A DNA stretch of 64,000 nt from Mogibacterium sp. (GCA_017431685.1 JAFRKO010000043.1:1-64000), one strand, 5' to 3'. Counted from the stretch's first letter, positions 51,030 through 61,375 are shown. Translations and numbers: made by a program. The notes: generated from the letters alone by a model not told the origin.

Positions 51030-52040
51030 TTACTTACTATTCCACCTTTTGACACTGTTTCCGCTAAGAAACTCCCCCGACACCATGATCTGTTCGGCTA
51101 CACTCGTGCCTTCTATCGATTCCACCAGCTTGCGTACCGATTCCTTTCCTATCATGTCAGCGTTCTGATACCAGGTGGTCAGCTGAGGGTTCAGTATCCT
51201 TGAAAGATTGATGCCGTCATATCCGCATACGCTTATATCATCCGGTATGCTCAGCCCTCTTTCAAAAATCTCGGTCTGCCCTCCTATAAAGGAGAAATCA
51301 TCGGGGAACATGATCGCCGTAGGCGGTTCGTCCAGATCGAGCAGTGCCGCTGTCGCCTTCCTGACCGAATCAGCATCGTGGTATCTGGCTTCGACCATGT
51401 ACTCATCAGGAGTCTCAATACCGTTTTCTTTCATGGCACGGTTGAATCCTCTGATACGCTTCTGTGTTACCAGGGTGCGCTCGCCGTGGATAAAAGCGAT
51501 CTTTCTGTGTCCCTGTTCAGCCAGATAGGAAGCAAGTCTGTATGCCCCCTCCTGATTGTCTGAAACTATTGAGCTCAGATTGTCGAATGAGTAGTCGATG
51601 GTAACCACCGGTACATCACTCCTGACAAGCTCGAGCACTTCCGGGTTCTGGAAGTCAACGCTTGCTATCACGACTCCGTCGCAGTTCCTGTACTTGCAGT
51701 GCTGCAGAAATGACATCTTTTGTCTGCCTATATTATTGCTGATAAAAGTGATGTCATATCCGTTGGTCTCGGCCTCCTCCTTCACGCTGTTAAGGATAAG
51801 GGAGAAGAACTCGTGTGTCAGACCGCTCATGGTGTCATCGACGAACAGAACGCCTATATTGTTGGATCTGTTTGTCTTGAGCAGTCTGGCCGCAGCATTC
51901 GGCATGTAATTGAGCTTACTTGCCGTTCGCTTGACCAGCTCAACTGTCTCAGGACTGATCTCAGCGTAGCCGTTGAGAGCCTTTGAAACAGTAGCCGGGG
52001 AAACGCCGCATTCCTTGGAGATATCTTTTATTGTTACCAT
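51030..52040 (-). CDS. LacI-family transcriptional regulator
   Basis: About 336 aa. N-terminal HTH (IKDISKECGVSPATVSKAL) with hinge helix PNAAARLL, then a periplasmic-binding-like effector domain (GVLFVDDTMSGLTHEFF). The ATG at 52040 has AAAGGA upstream and starts the canonical MVTIKDI; an ATG at 52061 is less likely. Three operator-like sites lie between it and the divergent GH94 gene, two of them over its own promoter, so it probably represses itself, the transporter and the phosphorylase. Confidence 0.95.
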   Translation of the reverse strand: MVTIKDISKECGVSPATVSKALNGYAEISPETVELVKRTASKLNYMPNAAARLLKTNRSNNIGVLFVDDTMSGLTHEFFSLILNSVKEEAETNGYDITFISNNIGRQKMSFLQHCKYRNCDGVVIASVDFQNPEVLELVRSDVPVVTIDYSFDNLSSIVSDNQEGAYRLASYLAEQGHRKIAFIHGERTLVTQKRIRGFNRAMKENGIETPDEYMVEARYHDADSVRKATAALLDLDEPPTAIMFPDDFSFIGGQTEIFERGLSIPDDISVCGYDGINLSRILNPQLTTWYQNADMIGKESVRKLVESIEGTSVAEQIMVSGEFLSGNSVKRWNSK

Positions 52041-52076
52041 TTGATTTCCTTTCTGCAGCATTCCAGCGAAAACGTG

Positions 52077-52090
52077 CGAATACGTTTTCG
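52077..52090. promoter_or_regulatory. LacI operator 1
   Basis: CGAATACGTTTTCG, a 14-bp near-palindrome matching the consensus CGAAWACGTWTTCG. A further half site (CGAAAACGT, 52067-52075) lies beside it. Located at about the transcription start of lacI. Confidence 0.75.
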
Positions 52091-52097
52091 TGGCTTC

Positions 52098-52126
52098 ATT
52101 TTAATTTACTAAAACGTTTTCGTCAA
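52098..52126 (-). promoter_or_regulatory. lacI promoter
   Basis: Minus strand TTGACG (52121-52126), 17-base spacer, TAAAAT (52098-52103): near-consensus sigma-A promoter. Operator 2 lies in the spacer. Confidence 0.75.
52109..52122. promoter_or_regulatory. LacI operator 2
   Basis: CTAAAACGTTTTCG, same core as operators 1 and 3, inside the -35/-10 spacer of lacI. A partial site (ATACGTTTTGG) follows at 52126-52136. Confidence 0.65.
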
Positions 52127-52217
52127 TACGTTTTGGAAATTTTTTTGTAATTTTTTGCGCTGGAACGCTCTTTTGTTGCGTTTTTCTAAAGTATACACCA
52201 TTTTTTTAAATTTGTCC

Positions 52218-52247
52218 TTTACAAATTACCGTTTCACCCTCTATAAT
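52218..52247 (+). promoter_or_regulatory. Promoter of the cellobiose phosphorylase gene
   Basis: TTTACA (52218-52223), 18 bases, TATAAT (52242-52247). Operator 3 lies 14 bases downstream, at the start of transcription. Confidence 0.7.
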
Positions 52248-52260
52248 ATGTTTAAGTTTA

Positions 52261-52274
52261 CGAAAACGTATTCG
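52261..52274. promoter_or_regulatory. LacI operator 3
   Basis: CGAAAACGTATTCG is the exact reverse complement of operator 1 and covers the start of the GH94 transcript, the position for repression. Confidence 0.8.
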
Positions 52275-52292
52275 CTAATGAGGGAGCGTTAT

Positions 52293-54725
52293 ATGAAATT
52301 CGGATTTTTCGACGATATAAATAATGAATATGTGATAACGACACCTGAAACTCCCCTTCCGTGGATCAACTACCTCGGATCACAGGATTTCTTCAGGCTT
52401 ATCTCAAATACATCGGGAGGCTACTGCTTCTATAAGGATGCAAAGCTTATGAGGCTCACCCGCTATCGCTACAATAACAGCCCTATGGACTGCAGCGGAC
52501 ATTACTTCTATATAAAGGATGGAAGTTGTATCTGGAATCCGGGCTGGCAGCCGGTGAAGACTCCTCTTGATTCATACAGATGCAGGCACGGTCTCGGGTA
52601 TACCGTATTCGAAAGTTCAAAGAATGGTCTTGATGCGGTTCAGGAAGTGTTCGTTCCTCTTCATGAGAACTGCGAACTCACAAGAGTGACCATGATGAAC
52701 CGCACTTCTGAAACAAAAGAGATAGATCTGTACAGCTATGTGGAATTCTGTCTGTGGGATGCCCAGGACGATGCCTCCAATTTCCAGAGAAACTTCTCAA
52801 TCGGTGAAGTTGAAGTTGAAGGAAGCACAATATATCACAAGACTGAATACCGCGAACGCAGGAATCATTATGCGGTGTTCCATGTAAATAAGGATATATG
52901 CGGATTCGATACAAGCCGCGATGAGTTCGCAGGAATCTACAACGGAGCAGACAGGCCCCGCGCAGTTGAGGCCGGTATCAGCTATAACAGCGTGGCACAC
53001 GGATGGGCTCCTGTAGGAAGTCATCATCTTAAGATATCACTTGCTCCTGGAAAGGTTTTCTCATGCATCTTCATTCTCGGATACTGCGAGAACCCGTATC
53101 AAAAAAAGTTCTCTGCCCCGGGAGTCATCAACAAAGATCCTGCTGACAGGCTTATCTCTCTGTTCAGTACTGATGATCAGTTTGATGCCGCTCTGCACGC
53201 TCTCAGAACTTACTGGCAGAATCTTCTTTCGATCTACAGTATCGATTCTGCAAACGAAAAGCTCAACAGAGCCGTCAATATCTGGAATCAGTATCAGTGC
53301 ATGGTAACATTCAATATGAGCAGATCCGCCAGCTATTATGAAAGCGGCCTCGGACGCGGCATGGGGTTCCGCGATTCGTGTCAGGATCTCCTCGGATTCG
53401 TTCATCTGATACCTGAAAGAGCCAGAGAAAGAATCTTAGACATCGCCAACACGCAGTTCCCTGACGGCAGCACCTATCATCAGTATCAGCCTCTGACAAA
53501 GCGCGGAAACATGGCAGTCGGAAGCGGATTCAACGATGACCCGCTCTGGCTTATAGCATGCGTTTCCGCATACATTAAAGAGACCGGAGACTTCGGCATA
53601 CTTGATGAACAGTGCACTTACGACAGTAATGAAAACAACAAAGCTTCACTTCTGGATCACCTCAGAAAGAGCTTCGGATATACATCGACCCACCTGGGGC
53701 CGCATTCGCTCCCGCTCATCGGGCGCGCTGACTGGAATGACTGTCTTAATCTGAATTGCTTCTCGGAGCATCCGGGCGAGAGCTTCCAGATCACAGGTCC
53801 AAGTGAAGGTCCTGTTGCAGAGAGCGTATTCATCGCCGGCATGTACGTAAAGTACGGCATTGAATTTGCTGATCTGCTTACTCATATCGGATGTGATTCT
53901 GAAGCTGATGAAGTAATGAGCTGCGTAGAAGATATGCGTACTGCCATACTGGATGCAGGATGGGACGGGGAATGGTTCAGACGCGCTTATGACGCTTATG
54001 GCTCCCCTGTCGGAAGCAAGGAATGCGAAGAAGGCCGCATATTCATAGAGCCTCAGGGCATGTGCGTAATGGCAGGCATCGGAACAAAGACCGGCGAGGC
54101 AGAGACTGCGCTGAAGAGCGTAGAGAAATATCTCGAAACCGGATATGGAATAATGGTGCTCCAGCCGGCTTATACAAAATATCATCTGGAGCTCGGAGAA
54201 ATCACCTCATATCCGCCGGGTTATAAAGAGAATGCCGGCATATTCTGCCACTGCAACCCTTGGATAGTGATATCTGAGGCTATGCTCGGACACGGCAGCC
54301 GTGCATTCGATGTATACCGCAAGACTAACCCGGTGTTCCTCGAGGACATCAGCGAGATTCACCGTACGGAGCCTTACGCATACTGTCAGATGATCGCAGG
54401 AAGAGACGCTGCTACTCACGGCGAAGGCAAAAACAGCTGGCTCACCGGTACAGCGGCATGGTCATTCGCAGCAGTCAGCCAGTACATACTGGGAATCAGG
54501 CCTGAGCTTGACGGACTTCGTGTCGACCCTTGCCTGCCTGCTGAGATAGATTCATTCAGCTGCGTACGCAGATTCCGTGGATCGACTTATCACATTAGCG
54601 TAGAAAACTCTGCGGGTGATCTGAAGGGTAAATCTTCCATAACAGTAAACGGCAAACCATCCGGCAGCCTCATTCCTGTACCGGATGAACCTATGGACAT
54701 AGATGTCCTTATCACAATAAGTTAA
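52293..54725 (+). CDS. Glycoside hydrolase family 94 phosphorylase, probably cellobiose phosphorylase
   Basis: 810 aa, the normal size for cellobiose phosphorylase, which splits cellobiose with phosphate to glucose-1-phosphate and glucose in the cytoplasm. The N-terminal [20 protein letters not shown] is typical; the catalytic domain carries the general acid in [10 protein letters not shown]. No signal peptide. The ATG at 52293 follows GAGGGAG; the longer in-frame reading upstream runs through the promoter and operator. Cellodextrin phosphorylase is the main alternative, but length and N-terminus favour cellobiose phosphorylase. Controlled by the LacI regulator. Confidence 0.93.
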   Translation: MKFGFFDDINNEYVITTPETPLPWINYLGSQDFFRLISNTSGGYCFYKDAKLMRLTRYRYNNSPMDCSGHYFYIKDGSCIWNPGWQPVKTPLDSYRCRHGLGYTVFESSKNGLDAVQEVFVPLHENCELTRVTMMNRTSETKEIDLYSYVEFCLWDAQDDASNFQRNFSIGEVEVEGSTIYHKTEYRERRNHYAVFHVNKDICGFDTSRDEFAGIYNGADRPRAVEAGISYNSVAHGWAPVGSHHLKISLAPGKVFSCIFILGYCENPYQKKFSAPGVINKDPADRLISLFSTDDQFDAALHALRTYWQNLLSIYSIDSANEKLNRAVNIWNQYQCMVTFNMSRSASYYESGLGRGMGFRDSCQDLLGFVHLIPERARERILDIANTQFPDGSTYHQYQPLTKRGNMAVGSGFNDDPLWLIACVSAYIKETGDFGILDEQCTYDSNENNKASLLDHLRKSFGYTSTHLGPHSLPLIGRADWNDCLNLNCFSEHPGESFQITGPSEGPVAESVFIAGMYVKYGIEFADLLTHIGCDSEADEVMSCVEDMRTAILDAGWDGEWFRRAYDAYGSPVGSKECEEGRIFIEPQGMCVMAGIGTKTGEAETALKSVEKYLETGYGIMVLQPAYTKYHLELGEITSYPPGYKENAGIFCHCNPWIVISEAMLGHGSRAFDVYRKTNPVFLEDISEIHRTEPYAYCQMIAGRDAATHGEGKNSWLTGTAAWSFAAVSQYILGIRPELDGLRVDPCLPAEIDSFSCVRRFRGSTYHISVENSAGDLKGKSSITVNGKPSGSLIPVPDEPMDIDVLITIS

Positions 54726-54754
54726 AAGCTTTTTCTTCATACTTCCATAACTAT

Positions 54755-54814
54755 AAAAAACGATTCCGCGTTCTTGCGTCGTCAGCCGGACGGAAGAACG
54801 CGGAATCGTTTTTT
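54755..54814. terminator. Bidirectional terminator, perfect 21-bp stem
   Basis: Positions 54755-54775 and 54794-54814 are perfect inverse complements (A-rich end, GATTCCGCGTTCTT core) around an 18-base loop, with A-runs and T-runs at both ends. It serves the convergent GH94 and GH5 genes. Confidence 0.95.
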
Positions 54815-54822
54815 GCTGTTGC

Positions 54823-55758
54823 TTACAGGCAGCCTGTCAGTTCCTCTCTTACCTTATCCATTCGGGCATCGCTTATGCCGAAGTCCATCTGCTTGTAGCT
54901 CCACGCAGCACGTGATATGCCATGCCGCTCGAACACACGGTTTATAACCTTGTACCACTCAAGAACTTCATCAGGCGAAACTATATCTATTACGCCGTAC
55001 TCACCGCAATAGAGGTCCGCTCCGTGTACAGAAGCTTTGACAAGCGCCGACTCAAACAGCTGCTCAAACATTTCCTCAGTTGTGCCTGAATCCCTGAACG
55101 CCACCCTTTTTTCTTTATCGAGCCTCGGATCCCAGTATGCACCCTGATGCGTAAAATCATGTGGCTCATAACAATGGAAGCTATATGCCACCAGCTCGTC
55201 CTGAGGCGCATCAAGATCTTTGACTGCCCTTACATCGTTGTAATCGTAACTTCCTATAACTATCGCTGTGTCAGGAGCGTATCTGCGTATGCGCTCAATG
55301 CATTCTGCGGATATCTTCTTCCACTCAGGCAGATATGAAGCTTCAGTGATCTCGTTCAGCAGGTCGAATGCCACGTTTTCATGGTCGCCTCCGAATTCCT
55401 CCGCCAGTCTCTCCCAAAGCTTCAGGAACCTTTCCTGATAATCTCGGTTCTCAAAGAAGCCCGACTCCTGCTCCCCCGCGTCAAAGGAGTAGCCCGGAGC
55501 CTTATGCAGGTCGAGCATAACATTAAGACCGCTGCGCTTTGCCGAATCTACTGCCCTTCTGATCCTTGCGATGCCGTCATCCATGAGCTCCGCAACATCG
55601 TAATCCACAGGAAGTCTTACATGATCGGCTCCCCACGATGCTATGGTCTCAAAGTCCTTTTCTGTTATAAAGCCGTTGAGCCTCTCAGTACTGTAGTCAC
55701 ACTGCGACATCCAGCCTCCCAGGTTGACGCCTTTATAAAATCCTTTTTCTTTAAGCAA
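54823..55758 (-). CDS. Glycoside hydrolase family 5 (cellulase family), intracellular
   Basis: 311 aa single-domain GH5. The acid/base Glu is in FDLLNEI and the nucleophile Glu in YCGEYGVI; HVRLPVD and SFHCYEPHDF are the other conserved points. No signal peptide, so it acts on imported oligosaccharides, perhaps as a beta-glucosidase or short-chain endoglucanase. The start is a TTG, eight bases after AAAGGA. Last gene of the unit that begins with the SpoIIE-type phosphatase. Confidence 0.9.
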   Translation of the reverse strand: MLKEKGFYKGVNLGGWMSQCDYSTERLNGFITEKDFETIASWGADHVRLPVDYDVAELMDDGIARIRRAVDSAKRSGLNVMLDLHKAPGYSFDAGEQESGFFENRDYQERFLKLWERLAEEFGGDHENVAFDLLNEITEASYLPEWKKISAECIERIRRYAPDTAIVIGSYDYNDVRAVKDLDAPQDELVAYSFHCYEPHDFTHQGAYWDPRLDKEKRVAFRDSGTTEEMFEQLFESALVKASVHGADLYCGEYGVIDIVSPDEVLEWYKVINRVFERHGISRAAWSYKQMDFGISDARMDKVREELTGCL

Positions 55759-55779
55759 TTTGATTTTCCTTTCCCTATC

Positions 55780-56451
55780 CTAAATAACCCCTGCAGGTAT
55801 CAGTATAATAAGAAGCAGCGCTACTGCTCCCCATATCCCTATGAGGAATCTTTTTCTTTTTGCAGGCGCCATGTCAGGCACATAGTTTGCAGCCAGGAAA
55901 AACGGTATATATGTAGTGATGAATACCGGCAGCACGCCCCACCATTTATACACCCAGATGAATGAATGATTGGAAGTACCCGCAAGGAAGGATTCCACAA
56001 GGGCAAACAGAAGTGCCATGCTCAGCGCGCCGGCAAACTTGCAGTCTATGCCCTTTTTTCCGTTTCTGGCGAAATATCTTGTGCTGCGATCTTCAGGAAG
56101 CATCTTGAGAGATATCATCCCGGCCAGTGAAAACATCATGGAAAGTTCCCAGCATACTCCGATCAGCAGAATGAATGTTGTAGACCCATTGCTGACTGAC
56201 CAGAGCGGATAGCCTGTAACATGCCCTATTATTGCGTTGTAGATCTCATACAGCCAGTGAACTCCGTAAAGGGCAAGCCCGGCATAAATCATGTCATACT
56301 TCTTGTTATGGATCTCTGTCCAGTATACGTAGAATACGACCGCCAGAATGAAAATAAAGGTCCAGTTAAAATTGTCAGTACTGCGGACCTGTATGGCGTT
56401 CACCAGATCTTTCGCAGCCTGGGATCCGTCTCCCCAGAACACAAAATGCAT
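55780..56451 (-). CDS. Hypothetical multi-span membrane protein
   Basis: About 223 aa with six hydrophobic helices (for example NWTFIFILAVVFYVYW, FILLIGVCWELSMMFSLAGM, LLIILIPAGVI). Not recognised. It is Trp- and Tyr-rich with a conserved-looking acidic site WTEIHN. The ATG at 56451 is seven bases from AAAGGGGG, better than the ATG at 56457. It lies between the FGGY kinase and GH5 genes, so a role in sugar entry or sensing is possible, but no transporter family is evident. Confidence 0.75.
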   Translation of the reverse strand: MHFVFWGDGSQAAKDLVNAIQVRSTDNFNWTFIFILAVVFYVYWTEIHNKKYDMIYAGLALYGVHWLYEIYNAIIGHVTGYPLWSVSNGSTTFILLIGVCWELSMMFSLAGMISLKMLPEDRSTRYFARNGKKGIDCKFAGALSMALLFALVESFLAGTSNHSFIWVYKWWGVLPVFITTYIPFFLAANYVPDMAPAKRKRFLIGIWGAVALLLIILIPAGVI

Positions 56452-56465
56452 ACCCATCCCCCTTT

Positions 56466-58055
56466 CTACTTGGATACTGCTTTGAACAGGTTCCTGTTAG
56501 CAGAGTACAGTTTCTTGAAAGTCCTATAATATGGTTTATACTTTGCGTGTTTTTTCATATCAGGCTTATATGTTGCAACGACCGGTATGAACTGTTTTGT
56601 ACATTCAATGTCATGTATGAGTCCGAGTCCGACTGACACCACTGCAGCAGCCCCTACAGCTCCCACATTCTGAGGTGAATCTACCGTCTCAATGGTCCTT
56701 CCTAAAATGTCTGCAAGCATCTGGCAGGATACCGGTGAGAGAGCGCCTCCCCCGACAAATCTGATAGGATCAGATGTCTTAACCAGTCTCCCCTGACATT
56801 CAAGCATCCATCTGAGGTGATAGAATACGCCTTCCAGAACGGCATGTATCATCTCTGTTTTTCCGGTCTCAAGTCCCAGCCCGAAGAACATGCCTGTTGC
56901 GTTCGGATCCTCAAACGGGCATCTGTTGCCGTGCAGCCATGGAGTGAAAATGACGCCTCCGGAGCCCGGTTCTACATCTTTTACAACTTCGTTAAGATAA
57001 TCAAAAAGGCTTTTATTTCTCTGTTCGTAATCTGACGAAACACCCTCTTTTTTTATGTAAACGCCTATCTCATCAAGTGCCAGATGATCTCTCACCCACT
57101 CAAGGCACTTGCCGGCGGTCTCCATCTCAGCAAAGTAGTTGTACTTTCCCTCCTGTGCGCCTGTCACGGAAGCTATCATGGAAGTGACGTCAACCACCTG
57201 CCTCTTTGTTACTGTTGATACCCAGCCTGAAGTACCGCTGTAAATGTGTGTATCACCTACCTCAACGCTTCCGGCCCCGACACCTATAAGCGATGCGTCT
57301 CCGCCGCCTCCGAACACCGGAGTACCGGCCTTTAATCCGAGCTCAGAAGCTGCCTTCTCAGTCAGGCCTCCTACCATGTCGGTAGATTTGATGATACGCG
57401 GCAGAAGGTCCATGTTGATCCCGAACATTTCGCACAGTTCTTCGCTCCAGCACTTACCCTCAGGACGCGTGTCGTAAATAAGGGTCCCGAATGCTGAGTC
57501 CTCAGTCATGGTGAACTCACCGGTACAGCGGCAGATAAGATAGTCCTTTACATCGAGCCATCTGTAAGCCTCTCTGAATTTCGGTTCATGGGATTCAAGC
57601 CATTTATACTTCCATACAGGATCCTTGACTGAACTAGTTACAGCCCCTGTGATCCTCAGGCTCGGCACAAGTTTGAAAACATTCGCACCGGCAATCTGAA
57701 TACCATAAGCTATACCCTTCTTCAGCTCTTCTTTTGCGCGCTGATCCATATAGCTCATAGGTCTGTGTATCGGCTCGCCATTCCTGTCTACAATAACAAG
57801 GCCCTGCATCTGCGAGCAAAAGGATATCCCTTCTATCTGATCCGGGGTCACTTTCACTTTTTCGAAAAGCTCCCTCGTACTGGAAGCCATGCCGTTCCAC
57901 CAGTCGTCTCCATCCTGCTCAGCTCCGCCGCCTTCAAGAATGTACAGCGGATACCCGGCGGATGTTGATTCCAGCAGTCTGATCGTCTTGTCGACCTCAA
58001 ACAGACAAGTTTTTACACCGGTAGTGCCGATATCATAAGTCAGAACAAAAGCCAT
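56466..58055 (-). CDS. FGGY-family carbohydrate kinase (xylulokinase-like)
   Basis: 529 aa. N-terminal phosphate motif LTYDIGTTGVKTCLFEV, the catalytic Asp region SYMDQRA, and the C-terminal FVGGGALSPVSCQMLADILG with GAVGAAAV are all present. Xylulokinase/gluconokinase-type members phosphorylate a keto- or aldo-sugar. Substrate not fixed by sequence. It starts 16 bases after the SpoIIE-type phosphatase gene. Confidence 0.9.
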   Translation of the reverse strand: MAFVLTYDIGTTGVKTCLFEVDKTIRLLESTSAGYPLYILEGGGAEQDGDDWWNGMASSTRELFEKVKVTPDQIEGISFCSQMQGLVIVDRNGEPIHRPMSYMDQRAKEELKKGIAYGIQIAGANVFKLVPSLRITGAVTSSVKDPVWKYKWLESHEPKFREAYRWLDVKDYLICRCTGEFTMTEDSAFGTLIYDTRPEGKCWSEELCEMFGINMDLLPRIIKSTDMVGGLTEKAASELGLKAGTPVFGGGGDASLIGVGAGSVEVGDTHIYSGTSGWVSTVTKRQVVDVTSMIASVTGAQEGKYNYFAEMETAGKCLEWVRDHLALDEIGVYIKKEGVSSDYEQRNKSLFDYLNEVVKDVEPGSGGVIFTPWLHGNRCPFEDPNATGMFFGLGLETGKTEMIHAVLEGVFYHLRWMLECQGRLVKTSDPIRFVGGGALSPVSCQMLADILGRTIETVDSPQNVGAVGAAAVVSVGLGLIHDIECTKQFIPVVATYKPDMKKHAKYKPYYRTFKKLYSANRNLFKAVSK

Positions 58056-58071
58056 GTTTTTACCTGTTCTT

Positions 58072-61000
58072 TCACTCCAATATATTTCCTAAATACTCTA
58101 CAGCCAGCATTGTCAGGTCGTCAAACTGCTCTGCACCTGCTGTATATTCTGATATAGCCTTACGGACATTTCTCAGCAGCTCCTCGACAGGTGCATAGCT
58201 GTCCGCATTCAGGGCTTCGAGCATGCGGTCTGTGCCAAACAATTCATCTTTAGTATTTGTCGCCTCAGGCACGCCGTCGGTATATACAAAGAGCTTGTCT
58301 CCCGGCTGGAGCTGCAGCTCGTAATCTGTGTATTTAACACCGTCCATTCCTCCGACAACAAATCCATGTTTGTCTTTGATGAGTTCAAATTTTCCTCCGC
58401 AGCGGCCGATTACAGGATACTCATGTCCGGCATTGGAAGCCACTATCTTACCTGTTGAAAGTTCAAGGATACCCAGCCAGACTGTGACAAACATTTCCAT
58501 CTGATTATTCTCGCAAATCTCCCTATTTGCTTTTGCCAGCACCTCTGCAGGTGAATTGTCACCCGAAGCAAATGACTTAATAAGCACCTTTGAGTTCATC
58601 ATGAACAGCGACGCAGGTATGCCTTTTCCGCTTACATCCGCCATAACCAGACACAGGTGGTCATCATCAATCAGGAAGAAATCGTAGAAATCTCCTCCGA
58701 CCTCTCTGGCAGGCTCCATCATGGCAAACAGCTCAAACTCTTTCCTTTCAGGGAACGGAGGAAATTCATGCGGAAGCACGCTTGTCTGAATCTGATTGGC
58801 CATGTGAAGATCGCTGGTGATACGTTCGCGCTCTGCCCTCTCACGATGCTGCTTTTCGATCTTTTTCAGCTTGTCTCGTACATACAGCTGCAGCAGCACC
58901 AGGGCTCCGCCTCCGAACAGAAGCAGGGCCAGCACAAAGAACCATGGCTGCTCGTAAAACGCTCTTGCTTTCATGATCGTTGCCGTCATGGTCTTACTGC
59001 TCCTGCCCATTGCATCCATTACCTGCATATCGAATCTATACGTTCCGCCTTGCAGATTGGTGTAGTATATCGGGCCCAGATCGCTTCTTCTGACAGTTGA
59101 CGGCCTTCTCTCAAATCCCCTGAGCTGGAATGCCACCAACGGGTCAGTCAGTGAGTAGTTGTATACATATGCATAAACCGCCAGCTTTTTGGTGCTTGCA
59201 GGGATATTGAACCTGCCTTTATTGTCAGGATAAATCATTTTGCTGTCAGCTTTTACATATGGGACTGACAATTTCAGATCATTGATATCTTCCAGCGATT
59301 CTTCAATATTTACCATCGCCACTCCTGACCTGCCTGCAATGTAAAGATCGCCGTCCTCAGTCAGATAGTTGTACGGATTGCTTGTGGTTATGCAAGGTAT
59401 CCCGTTGGCTATTCCGTAGTGAACCGGGTTGGTAGCCTTATCAGCCAGCAGCTCTTTAACAGGTGCAACATAAATCCCGTCACTGCTGAGTATCCACATA
59501 TCGCCCTTGCTGTTTATAAACGTATCGAAGTTGTCAGGATACGGGAATTTGCTTATCGTAGTAAGCTTGTAATTCTCTGTCATATAAGCAAGCGAATTTC
59601 CGGTGACGATCCAGAAAACTTTATTTTTTTCGTCATACTTTATTCGCATAATTACGCCGGATGTCAGCCCGGCATCTCTGCCGATATTGCTCGTACCCTT
59701 GTCATTTACGACGTAAATACCGTCACCGTTTGACCCGACCAGCACATCTCCGTTCGGCGCTTCGCAAACGTTGAGAGTCTCATTATTGGCTATACCATTG
59801 TCTTTATCACAGATAACTACTACCTTATCGTTTTTTATGATGTTGAGCCCCCCCGTGATTGCTACGAGGATCCTGCCATCTTTTGTTTCATATACGCTGC
59901 GTATGCGGTTTGACAAAAGCCCATCTGATTCGTCAAACACCGTAAGTTCTCCATGATCGTAACGCAGAAGGCCCAGCGATTTCCATGTGGATATCCAGAG
60001 TCTGTCCTTGCTGTCTCGTATTATGGAGCGGATACGTATACCATCCAGCATTTTCAGTAGGTCGGACCCATTCTGTCCTTCATTCAGAGGGCCTCCGTCT
60101 GCTGCCCTGACTGAATTCAGCGGAAAGGAATCCACCACCCCGTTTTCATCTGTAACCGTAAGTCCGGTATCCGATCCTATAAACAGCTTCCCACCCAGCA
60201 TGCAGGTGGTGTTAACGACATCTTCCTCGAGCCCATAACGCGCAAAGATATCAGTGAAGCGGTTAGCCACCAGTTTCATTACGCCTTGACGTGATGAAGT
60301 AAACCACAGGTTGCCCTCATAATCCATCATAACGTGGTCTACGGAGTTGTTGAGAGGCAGATAGTCCAGAGAGTGGAATCCGTCTTCACCGATAGCACCC
60401 GCCCCGTTGCGTGTGCAGATCCAGATATAGTCTCCTAACTGACTGATGTCGTAAACACCAACCAGAGGAGAAATGTCTATGTGATCTGCTGTTTTGAACC
60501 CGCTTTTCAGGTTAACGTGGAAAACTCCTTCGTCCTCAGTACCGTAATATATCCACCCCGGCTTTTTCGGGTCCGGATAAACACAGGTTATCGGGTGCAT
60601 GGTCTCGTCTTTCTCATAGTAATTTACGAGATTTCCGTCACGCAGAATAAATACATTGCCGTCATGTGAAGTACCATAAAGCAGTCCGTTGCTTCCCGAG
60701 ACCATGCTCTCAACATACACGTCATCAATTCTCTCGTCGTTCAGAGAGGTCATCTCAAGATCAGGCTTGAACATTGAGATACCGGCTGTAGTCCCTACAT
60801 AGACACAGCCGTCGTCATCTCCCTCAATATCGTTTATCTTTGAAGCCCCGAGACCGTCTTTCTCATCCCAGAAACGGAACTTTCCGTTTTCCATGACAGC
60901 TACACCGTTATCATTGGTGCCGATCCATAGCCTGTCCTGTTTGTCGACATACAGGCTTGATATACTGTTGACTCCCTGGGTGGAGTCAAGGCGCTCGAAA

Positions 61001-61284
61001 GTATTGCCATCGTACCGCACGAGACCGGCATAACAGCCTATCCAGATAAAGCCTTCTGAAGTCTGAACAATAGTATTTGCTTCAGAAGCAGGAAGGCCAT
61101 TTGTATTATCGTATACAACGGCAGAATAATTGTCATTGTACCTGATTGGATCTACAGACGGTTCCACCGCATCAGTATCAGCAGCTACAGCAGTCTGTGT
61201 CATCAGGAATAATGCCAGAAGCAGGCTCATGATAAGCCACACATAACGTTTCATGCCTTTTGATAATTTATATTGAAGTTTCAT
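58072..61284 (-). CDS. SpoIIE/RsbU-type PP2C phosphatase with extracellular two-component-type propeller
   Basis: 1070 aa. Signal segment (residues ~10-34), long extracellular beta-propeller (about 45-690; many repeats such as TSEGFIWIGCYAGLVRYDGN and KDRLWISTWKSLGLLRYDHG, cut short), a Y_Y_Y-type Ig domain (about 700-780, VAFQLRGFE), one membrane helix (~795-817, PWFFVLALLLFGGGALVLL), a short coiled coil and a C-terminal PP2C (about 845-1065: GGDFYDFFLIDDDHL, MADVSGKGIPASLFM, FDDLTMLAVEY). It senses an external ligand and dephosphorylates a cytoplasmic partner, usually an anti-sigma antagonist; none is encoded nearby. The propeller class is the same as in the giant surface protein at 21946. 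Confidence 0.9.
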   Translation of the reverse strand: MKLQYKLSKGMKRYVWLIMSLLLALFLMTQTAVAADTDAVEPSVDPIRYNDNYSAVVYDNTNGLPASEANTIVQTSEGFIWIGCYAGLVRYDGNTFERLDSTQGVNSISSLYVDKQDRLWIGTNDNGVAVMENGKFRFWDEKDGLGASKINDIEGDDDGCVYVGTTAGISMFKPDLEMTSLNDERIDDVYVESMVSGSNGLLYGTSHDGNVFILRDGNLVNYYEKDETMHPITCVYPDPKKPGWIYYGTEDEGVFHVNLKSGFKTADHIDISPLVGVYDISQLGDYIWICTRNGAGAIGEDGFHSLDYLPLNNSVDHVMMDYEGNLWFTSSRQGVMKLVANRFTDIFARYGLEEDVVNTTCMLGGKLFIGSDTGLTVTDENGVVDSFPLNSVRAADGGPLNEGQNGSDLLKMLDGIRIRSIIRDSKDRLWISTWKSLGLLRYDHGELTVFDESDGLLSNRIRSVYETKDGRILVAITGGLNIIKNDKVVVICDKDNGIANNETLNVCEAPNGDVLVGSNGDGIYVVNDKGTSNIGRDAGLTSGVIMRIKYDEKNKVFWIVTGNSLAYMTENYKLTTISKFPYPDNFDTFINSKGDMWILSSDGIYVAPVKELLADKATNPVHYGIANGIPCITTSNPYNYLTEDGDLYIAGRSGVAMVNIEESLEDINDLKLSVPYVKADSKMIYPDNKGRFNIPASTKKLAVYAYVYNYSLTDPLVAFQLRGFERRPSTVRRSDLGPIYYTNLQGGTYRFDMQVMDAMGRSSKTMTATIMKARAFYEQPWFFVLALLLFGGGALVLLQLYVRDKLKKIEKQHRERAERERITSDLHMANQIQTSVLPHEFPPFPERKEFELFAMMEPAREVGGDFYDFFLIDDDHLCLVMADVSGKGIPASLFMMNSKVLIKSFASGDNSPAEVLAKANREICENNQMEMFVTVWLGILELSTGKIVASNAGHEYPVIGRCGGKFELIKDKHGFVVGGMDGVKYTDYELQLQPGDKLFVYTDGVPEATNTKDELFGTDRMLEALNADSYAPVEELLRNVRKAISEYTAGAEQFDDLTMLAVEYLGNILE

Positions 61285-61375
61285 ATAAGACTTTCCTTAA
61301 CTGAAAATAATAATTTCATATTCTGAAGAAGCATGTTTTTACTTTCTGCCTATACATAGTTAATTATACTAAAAA

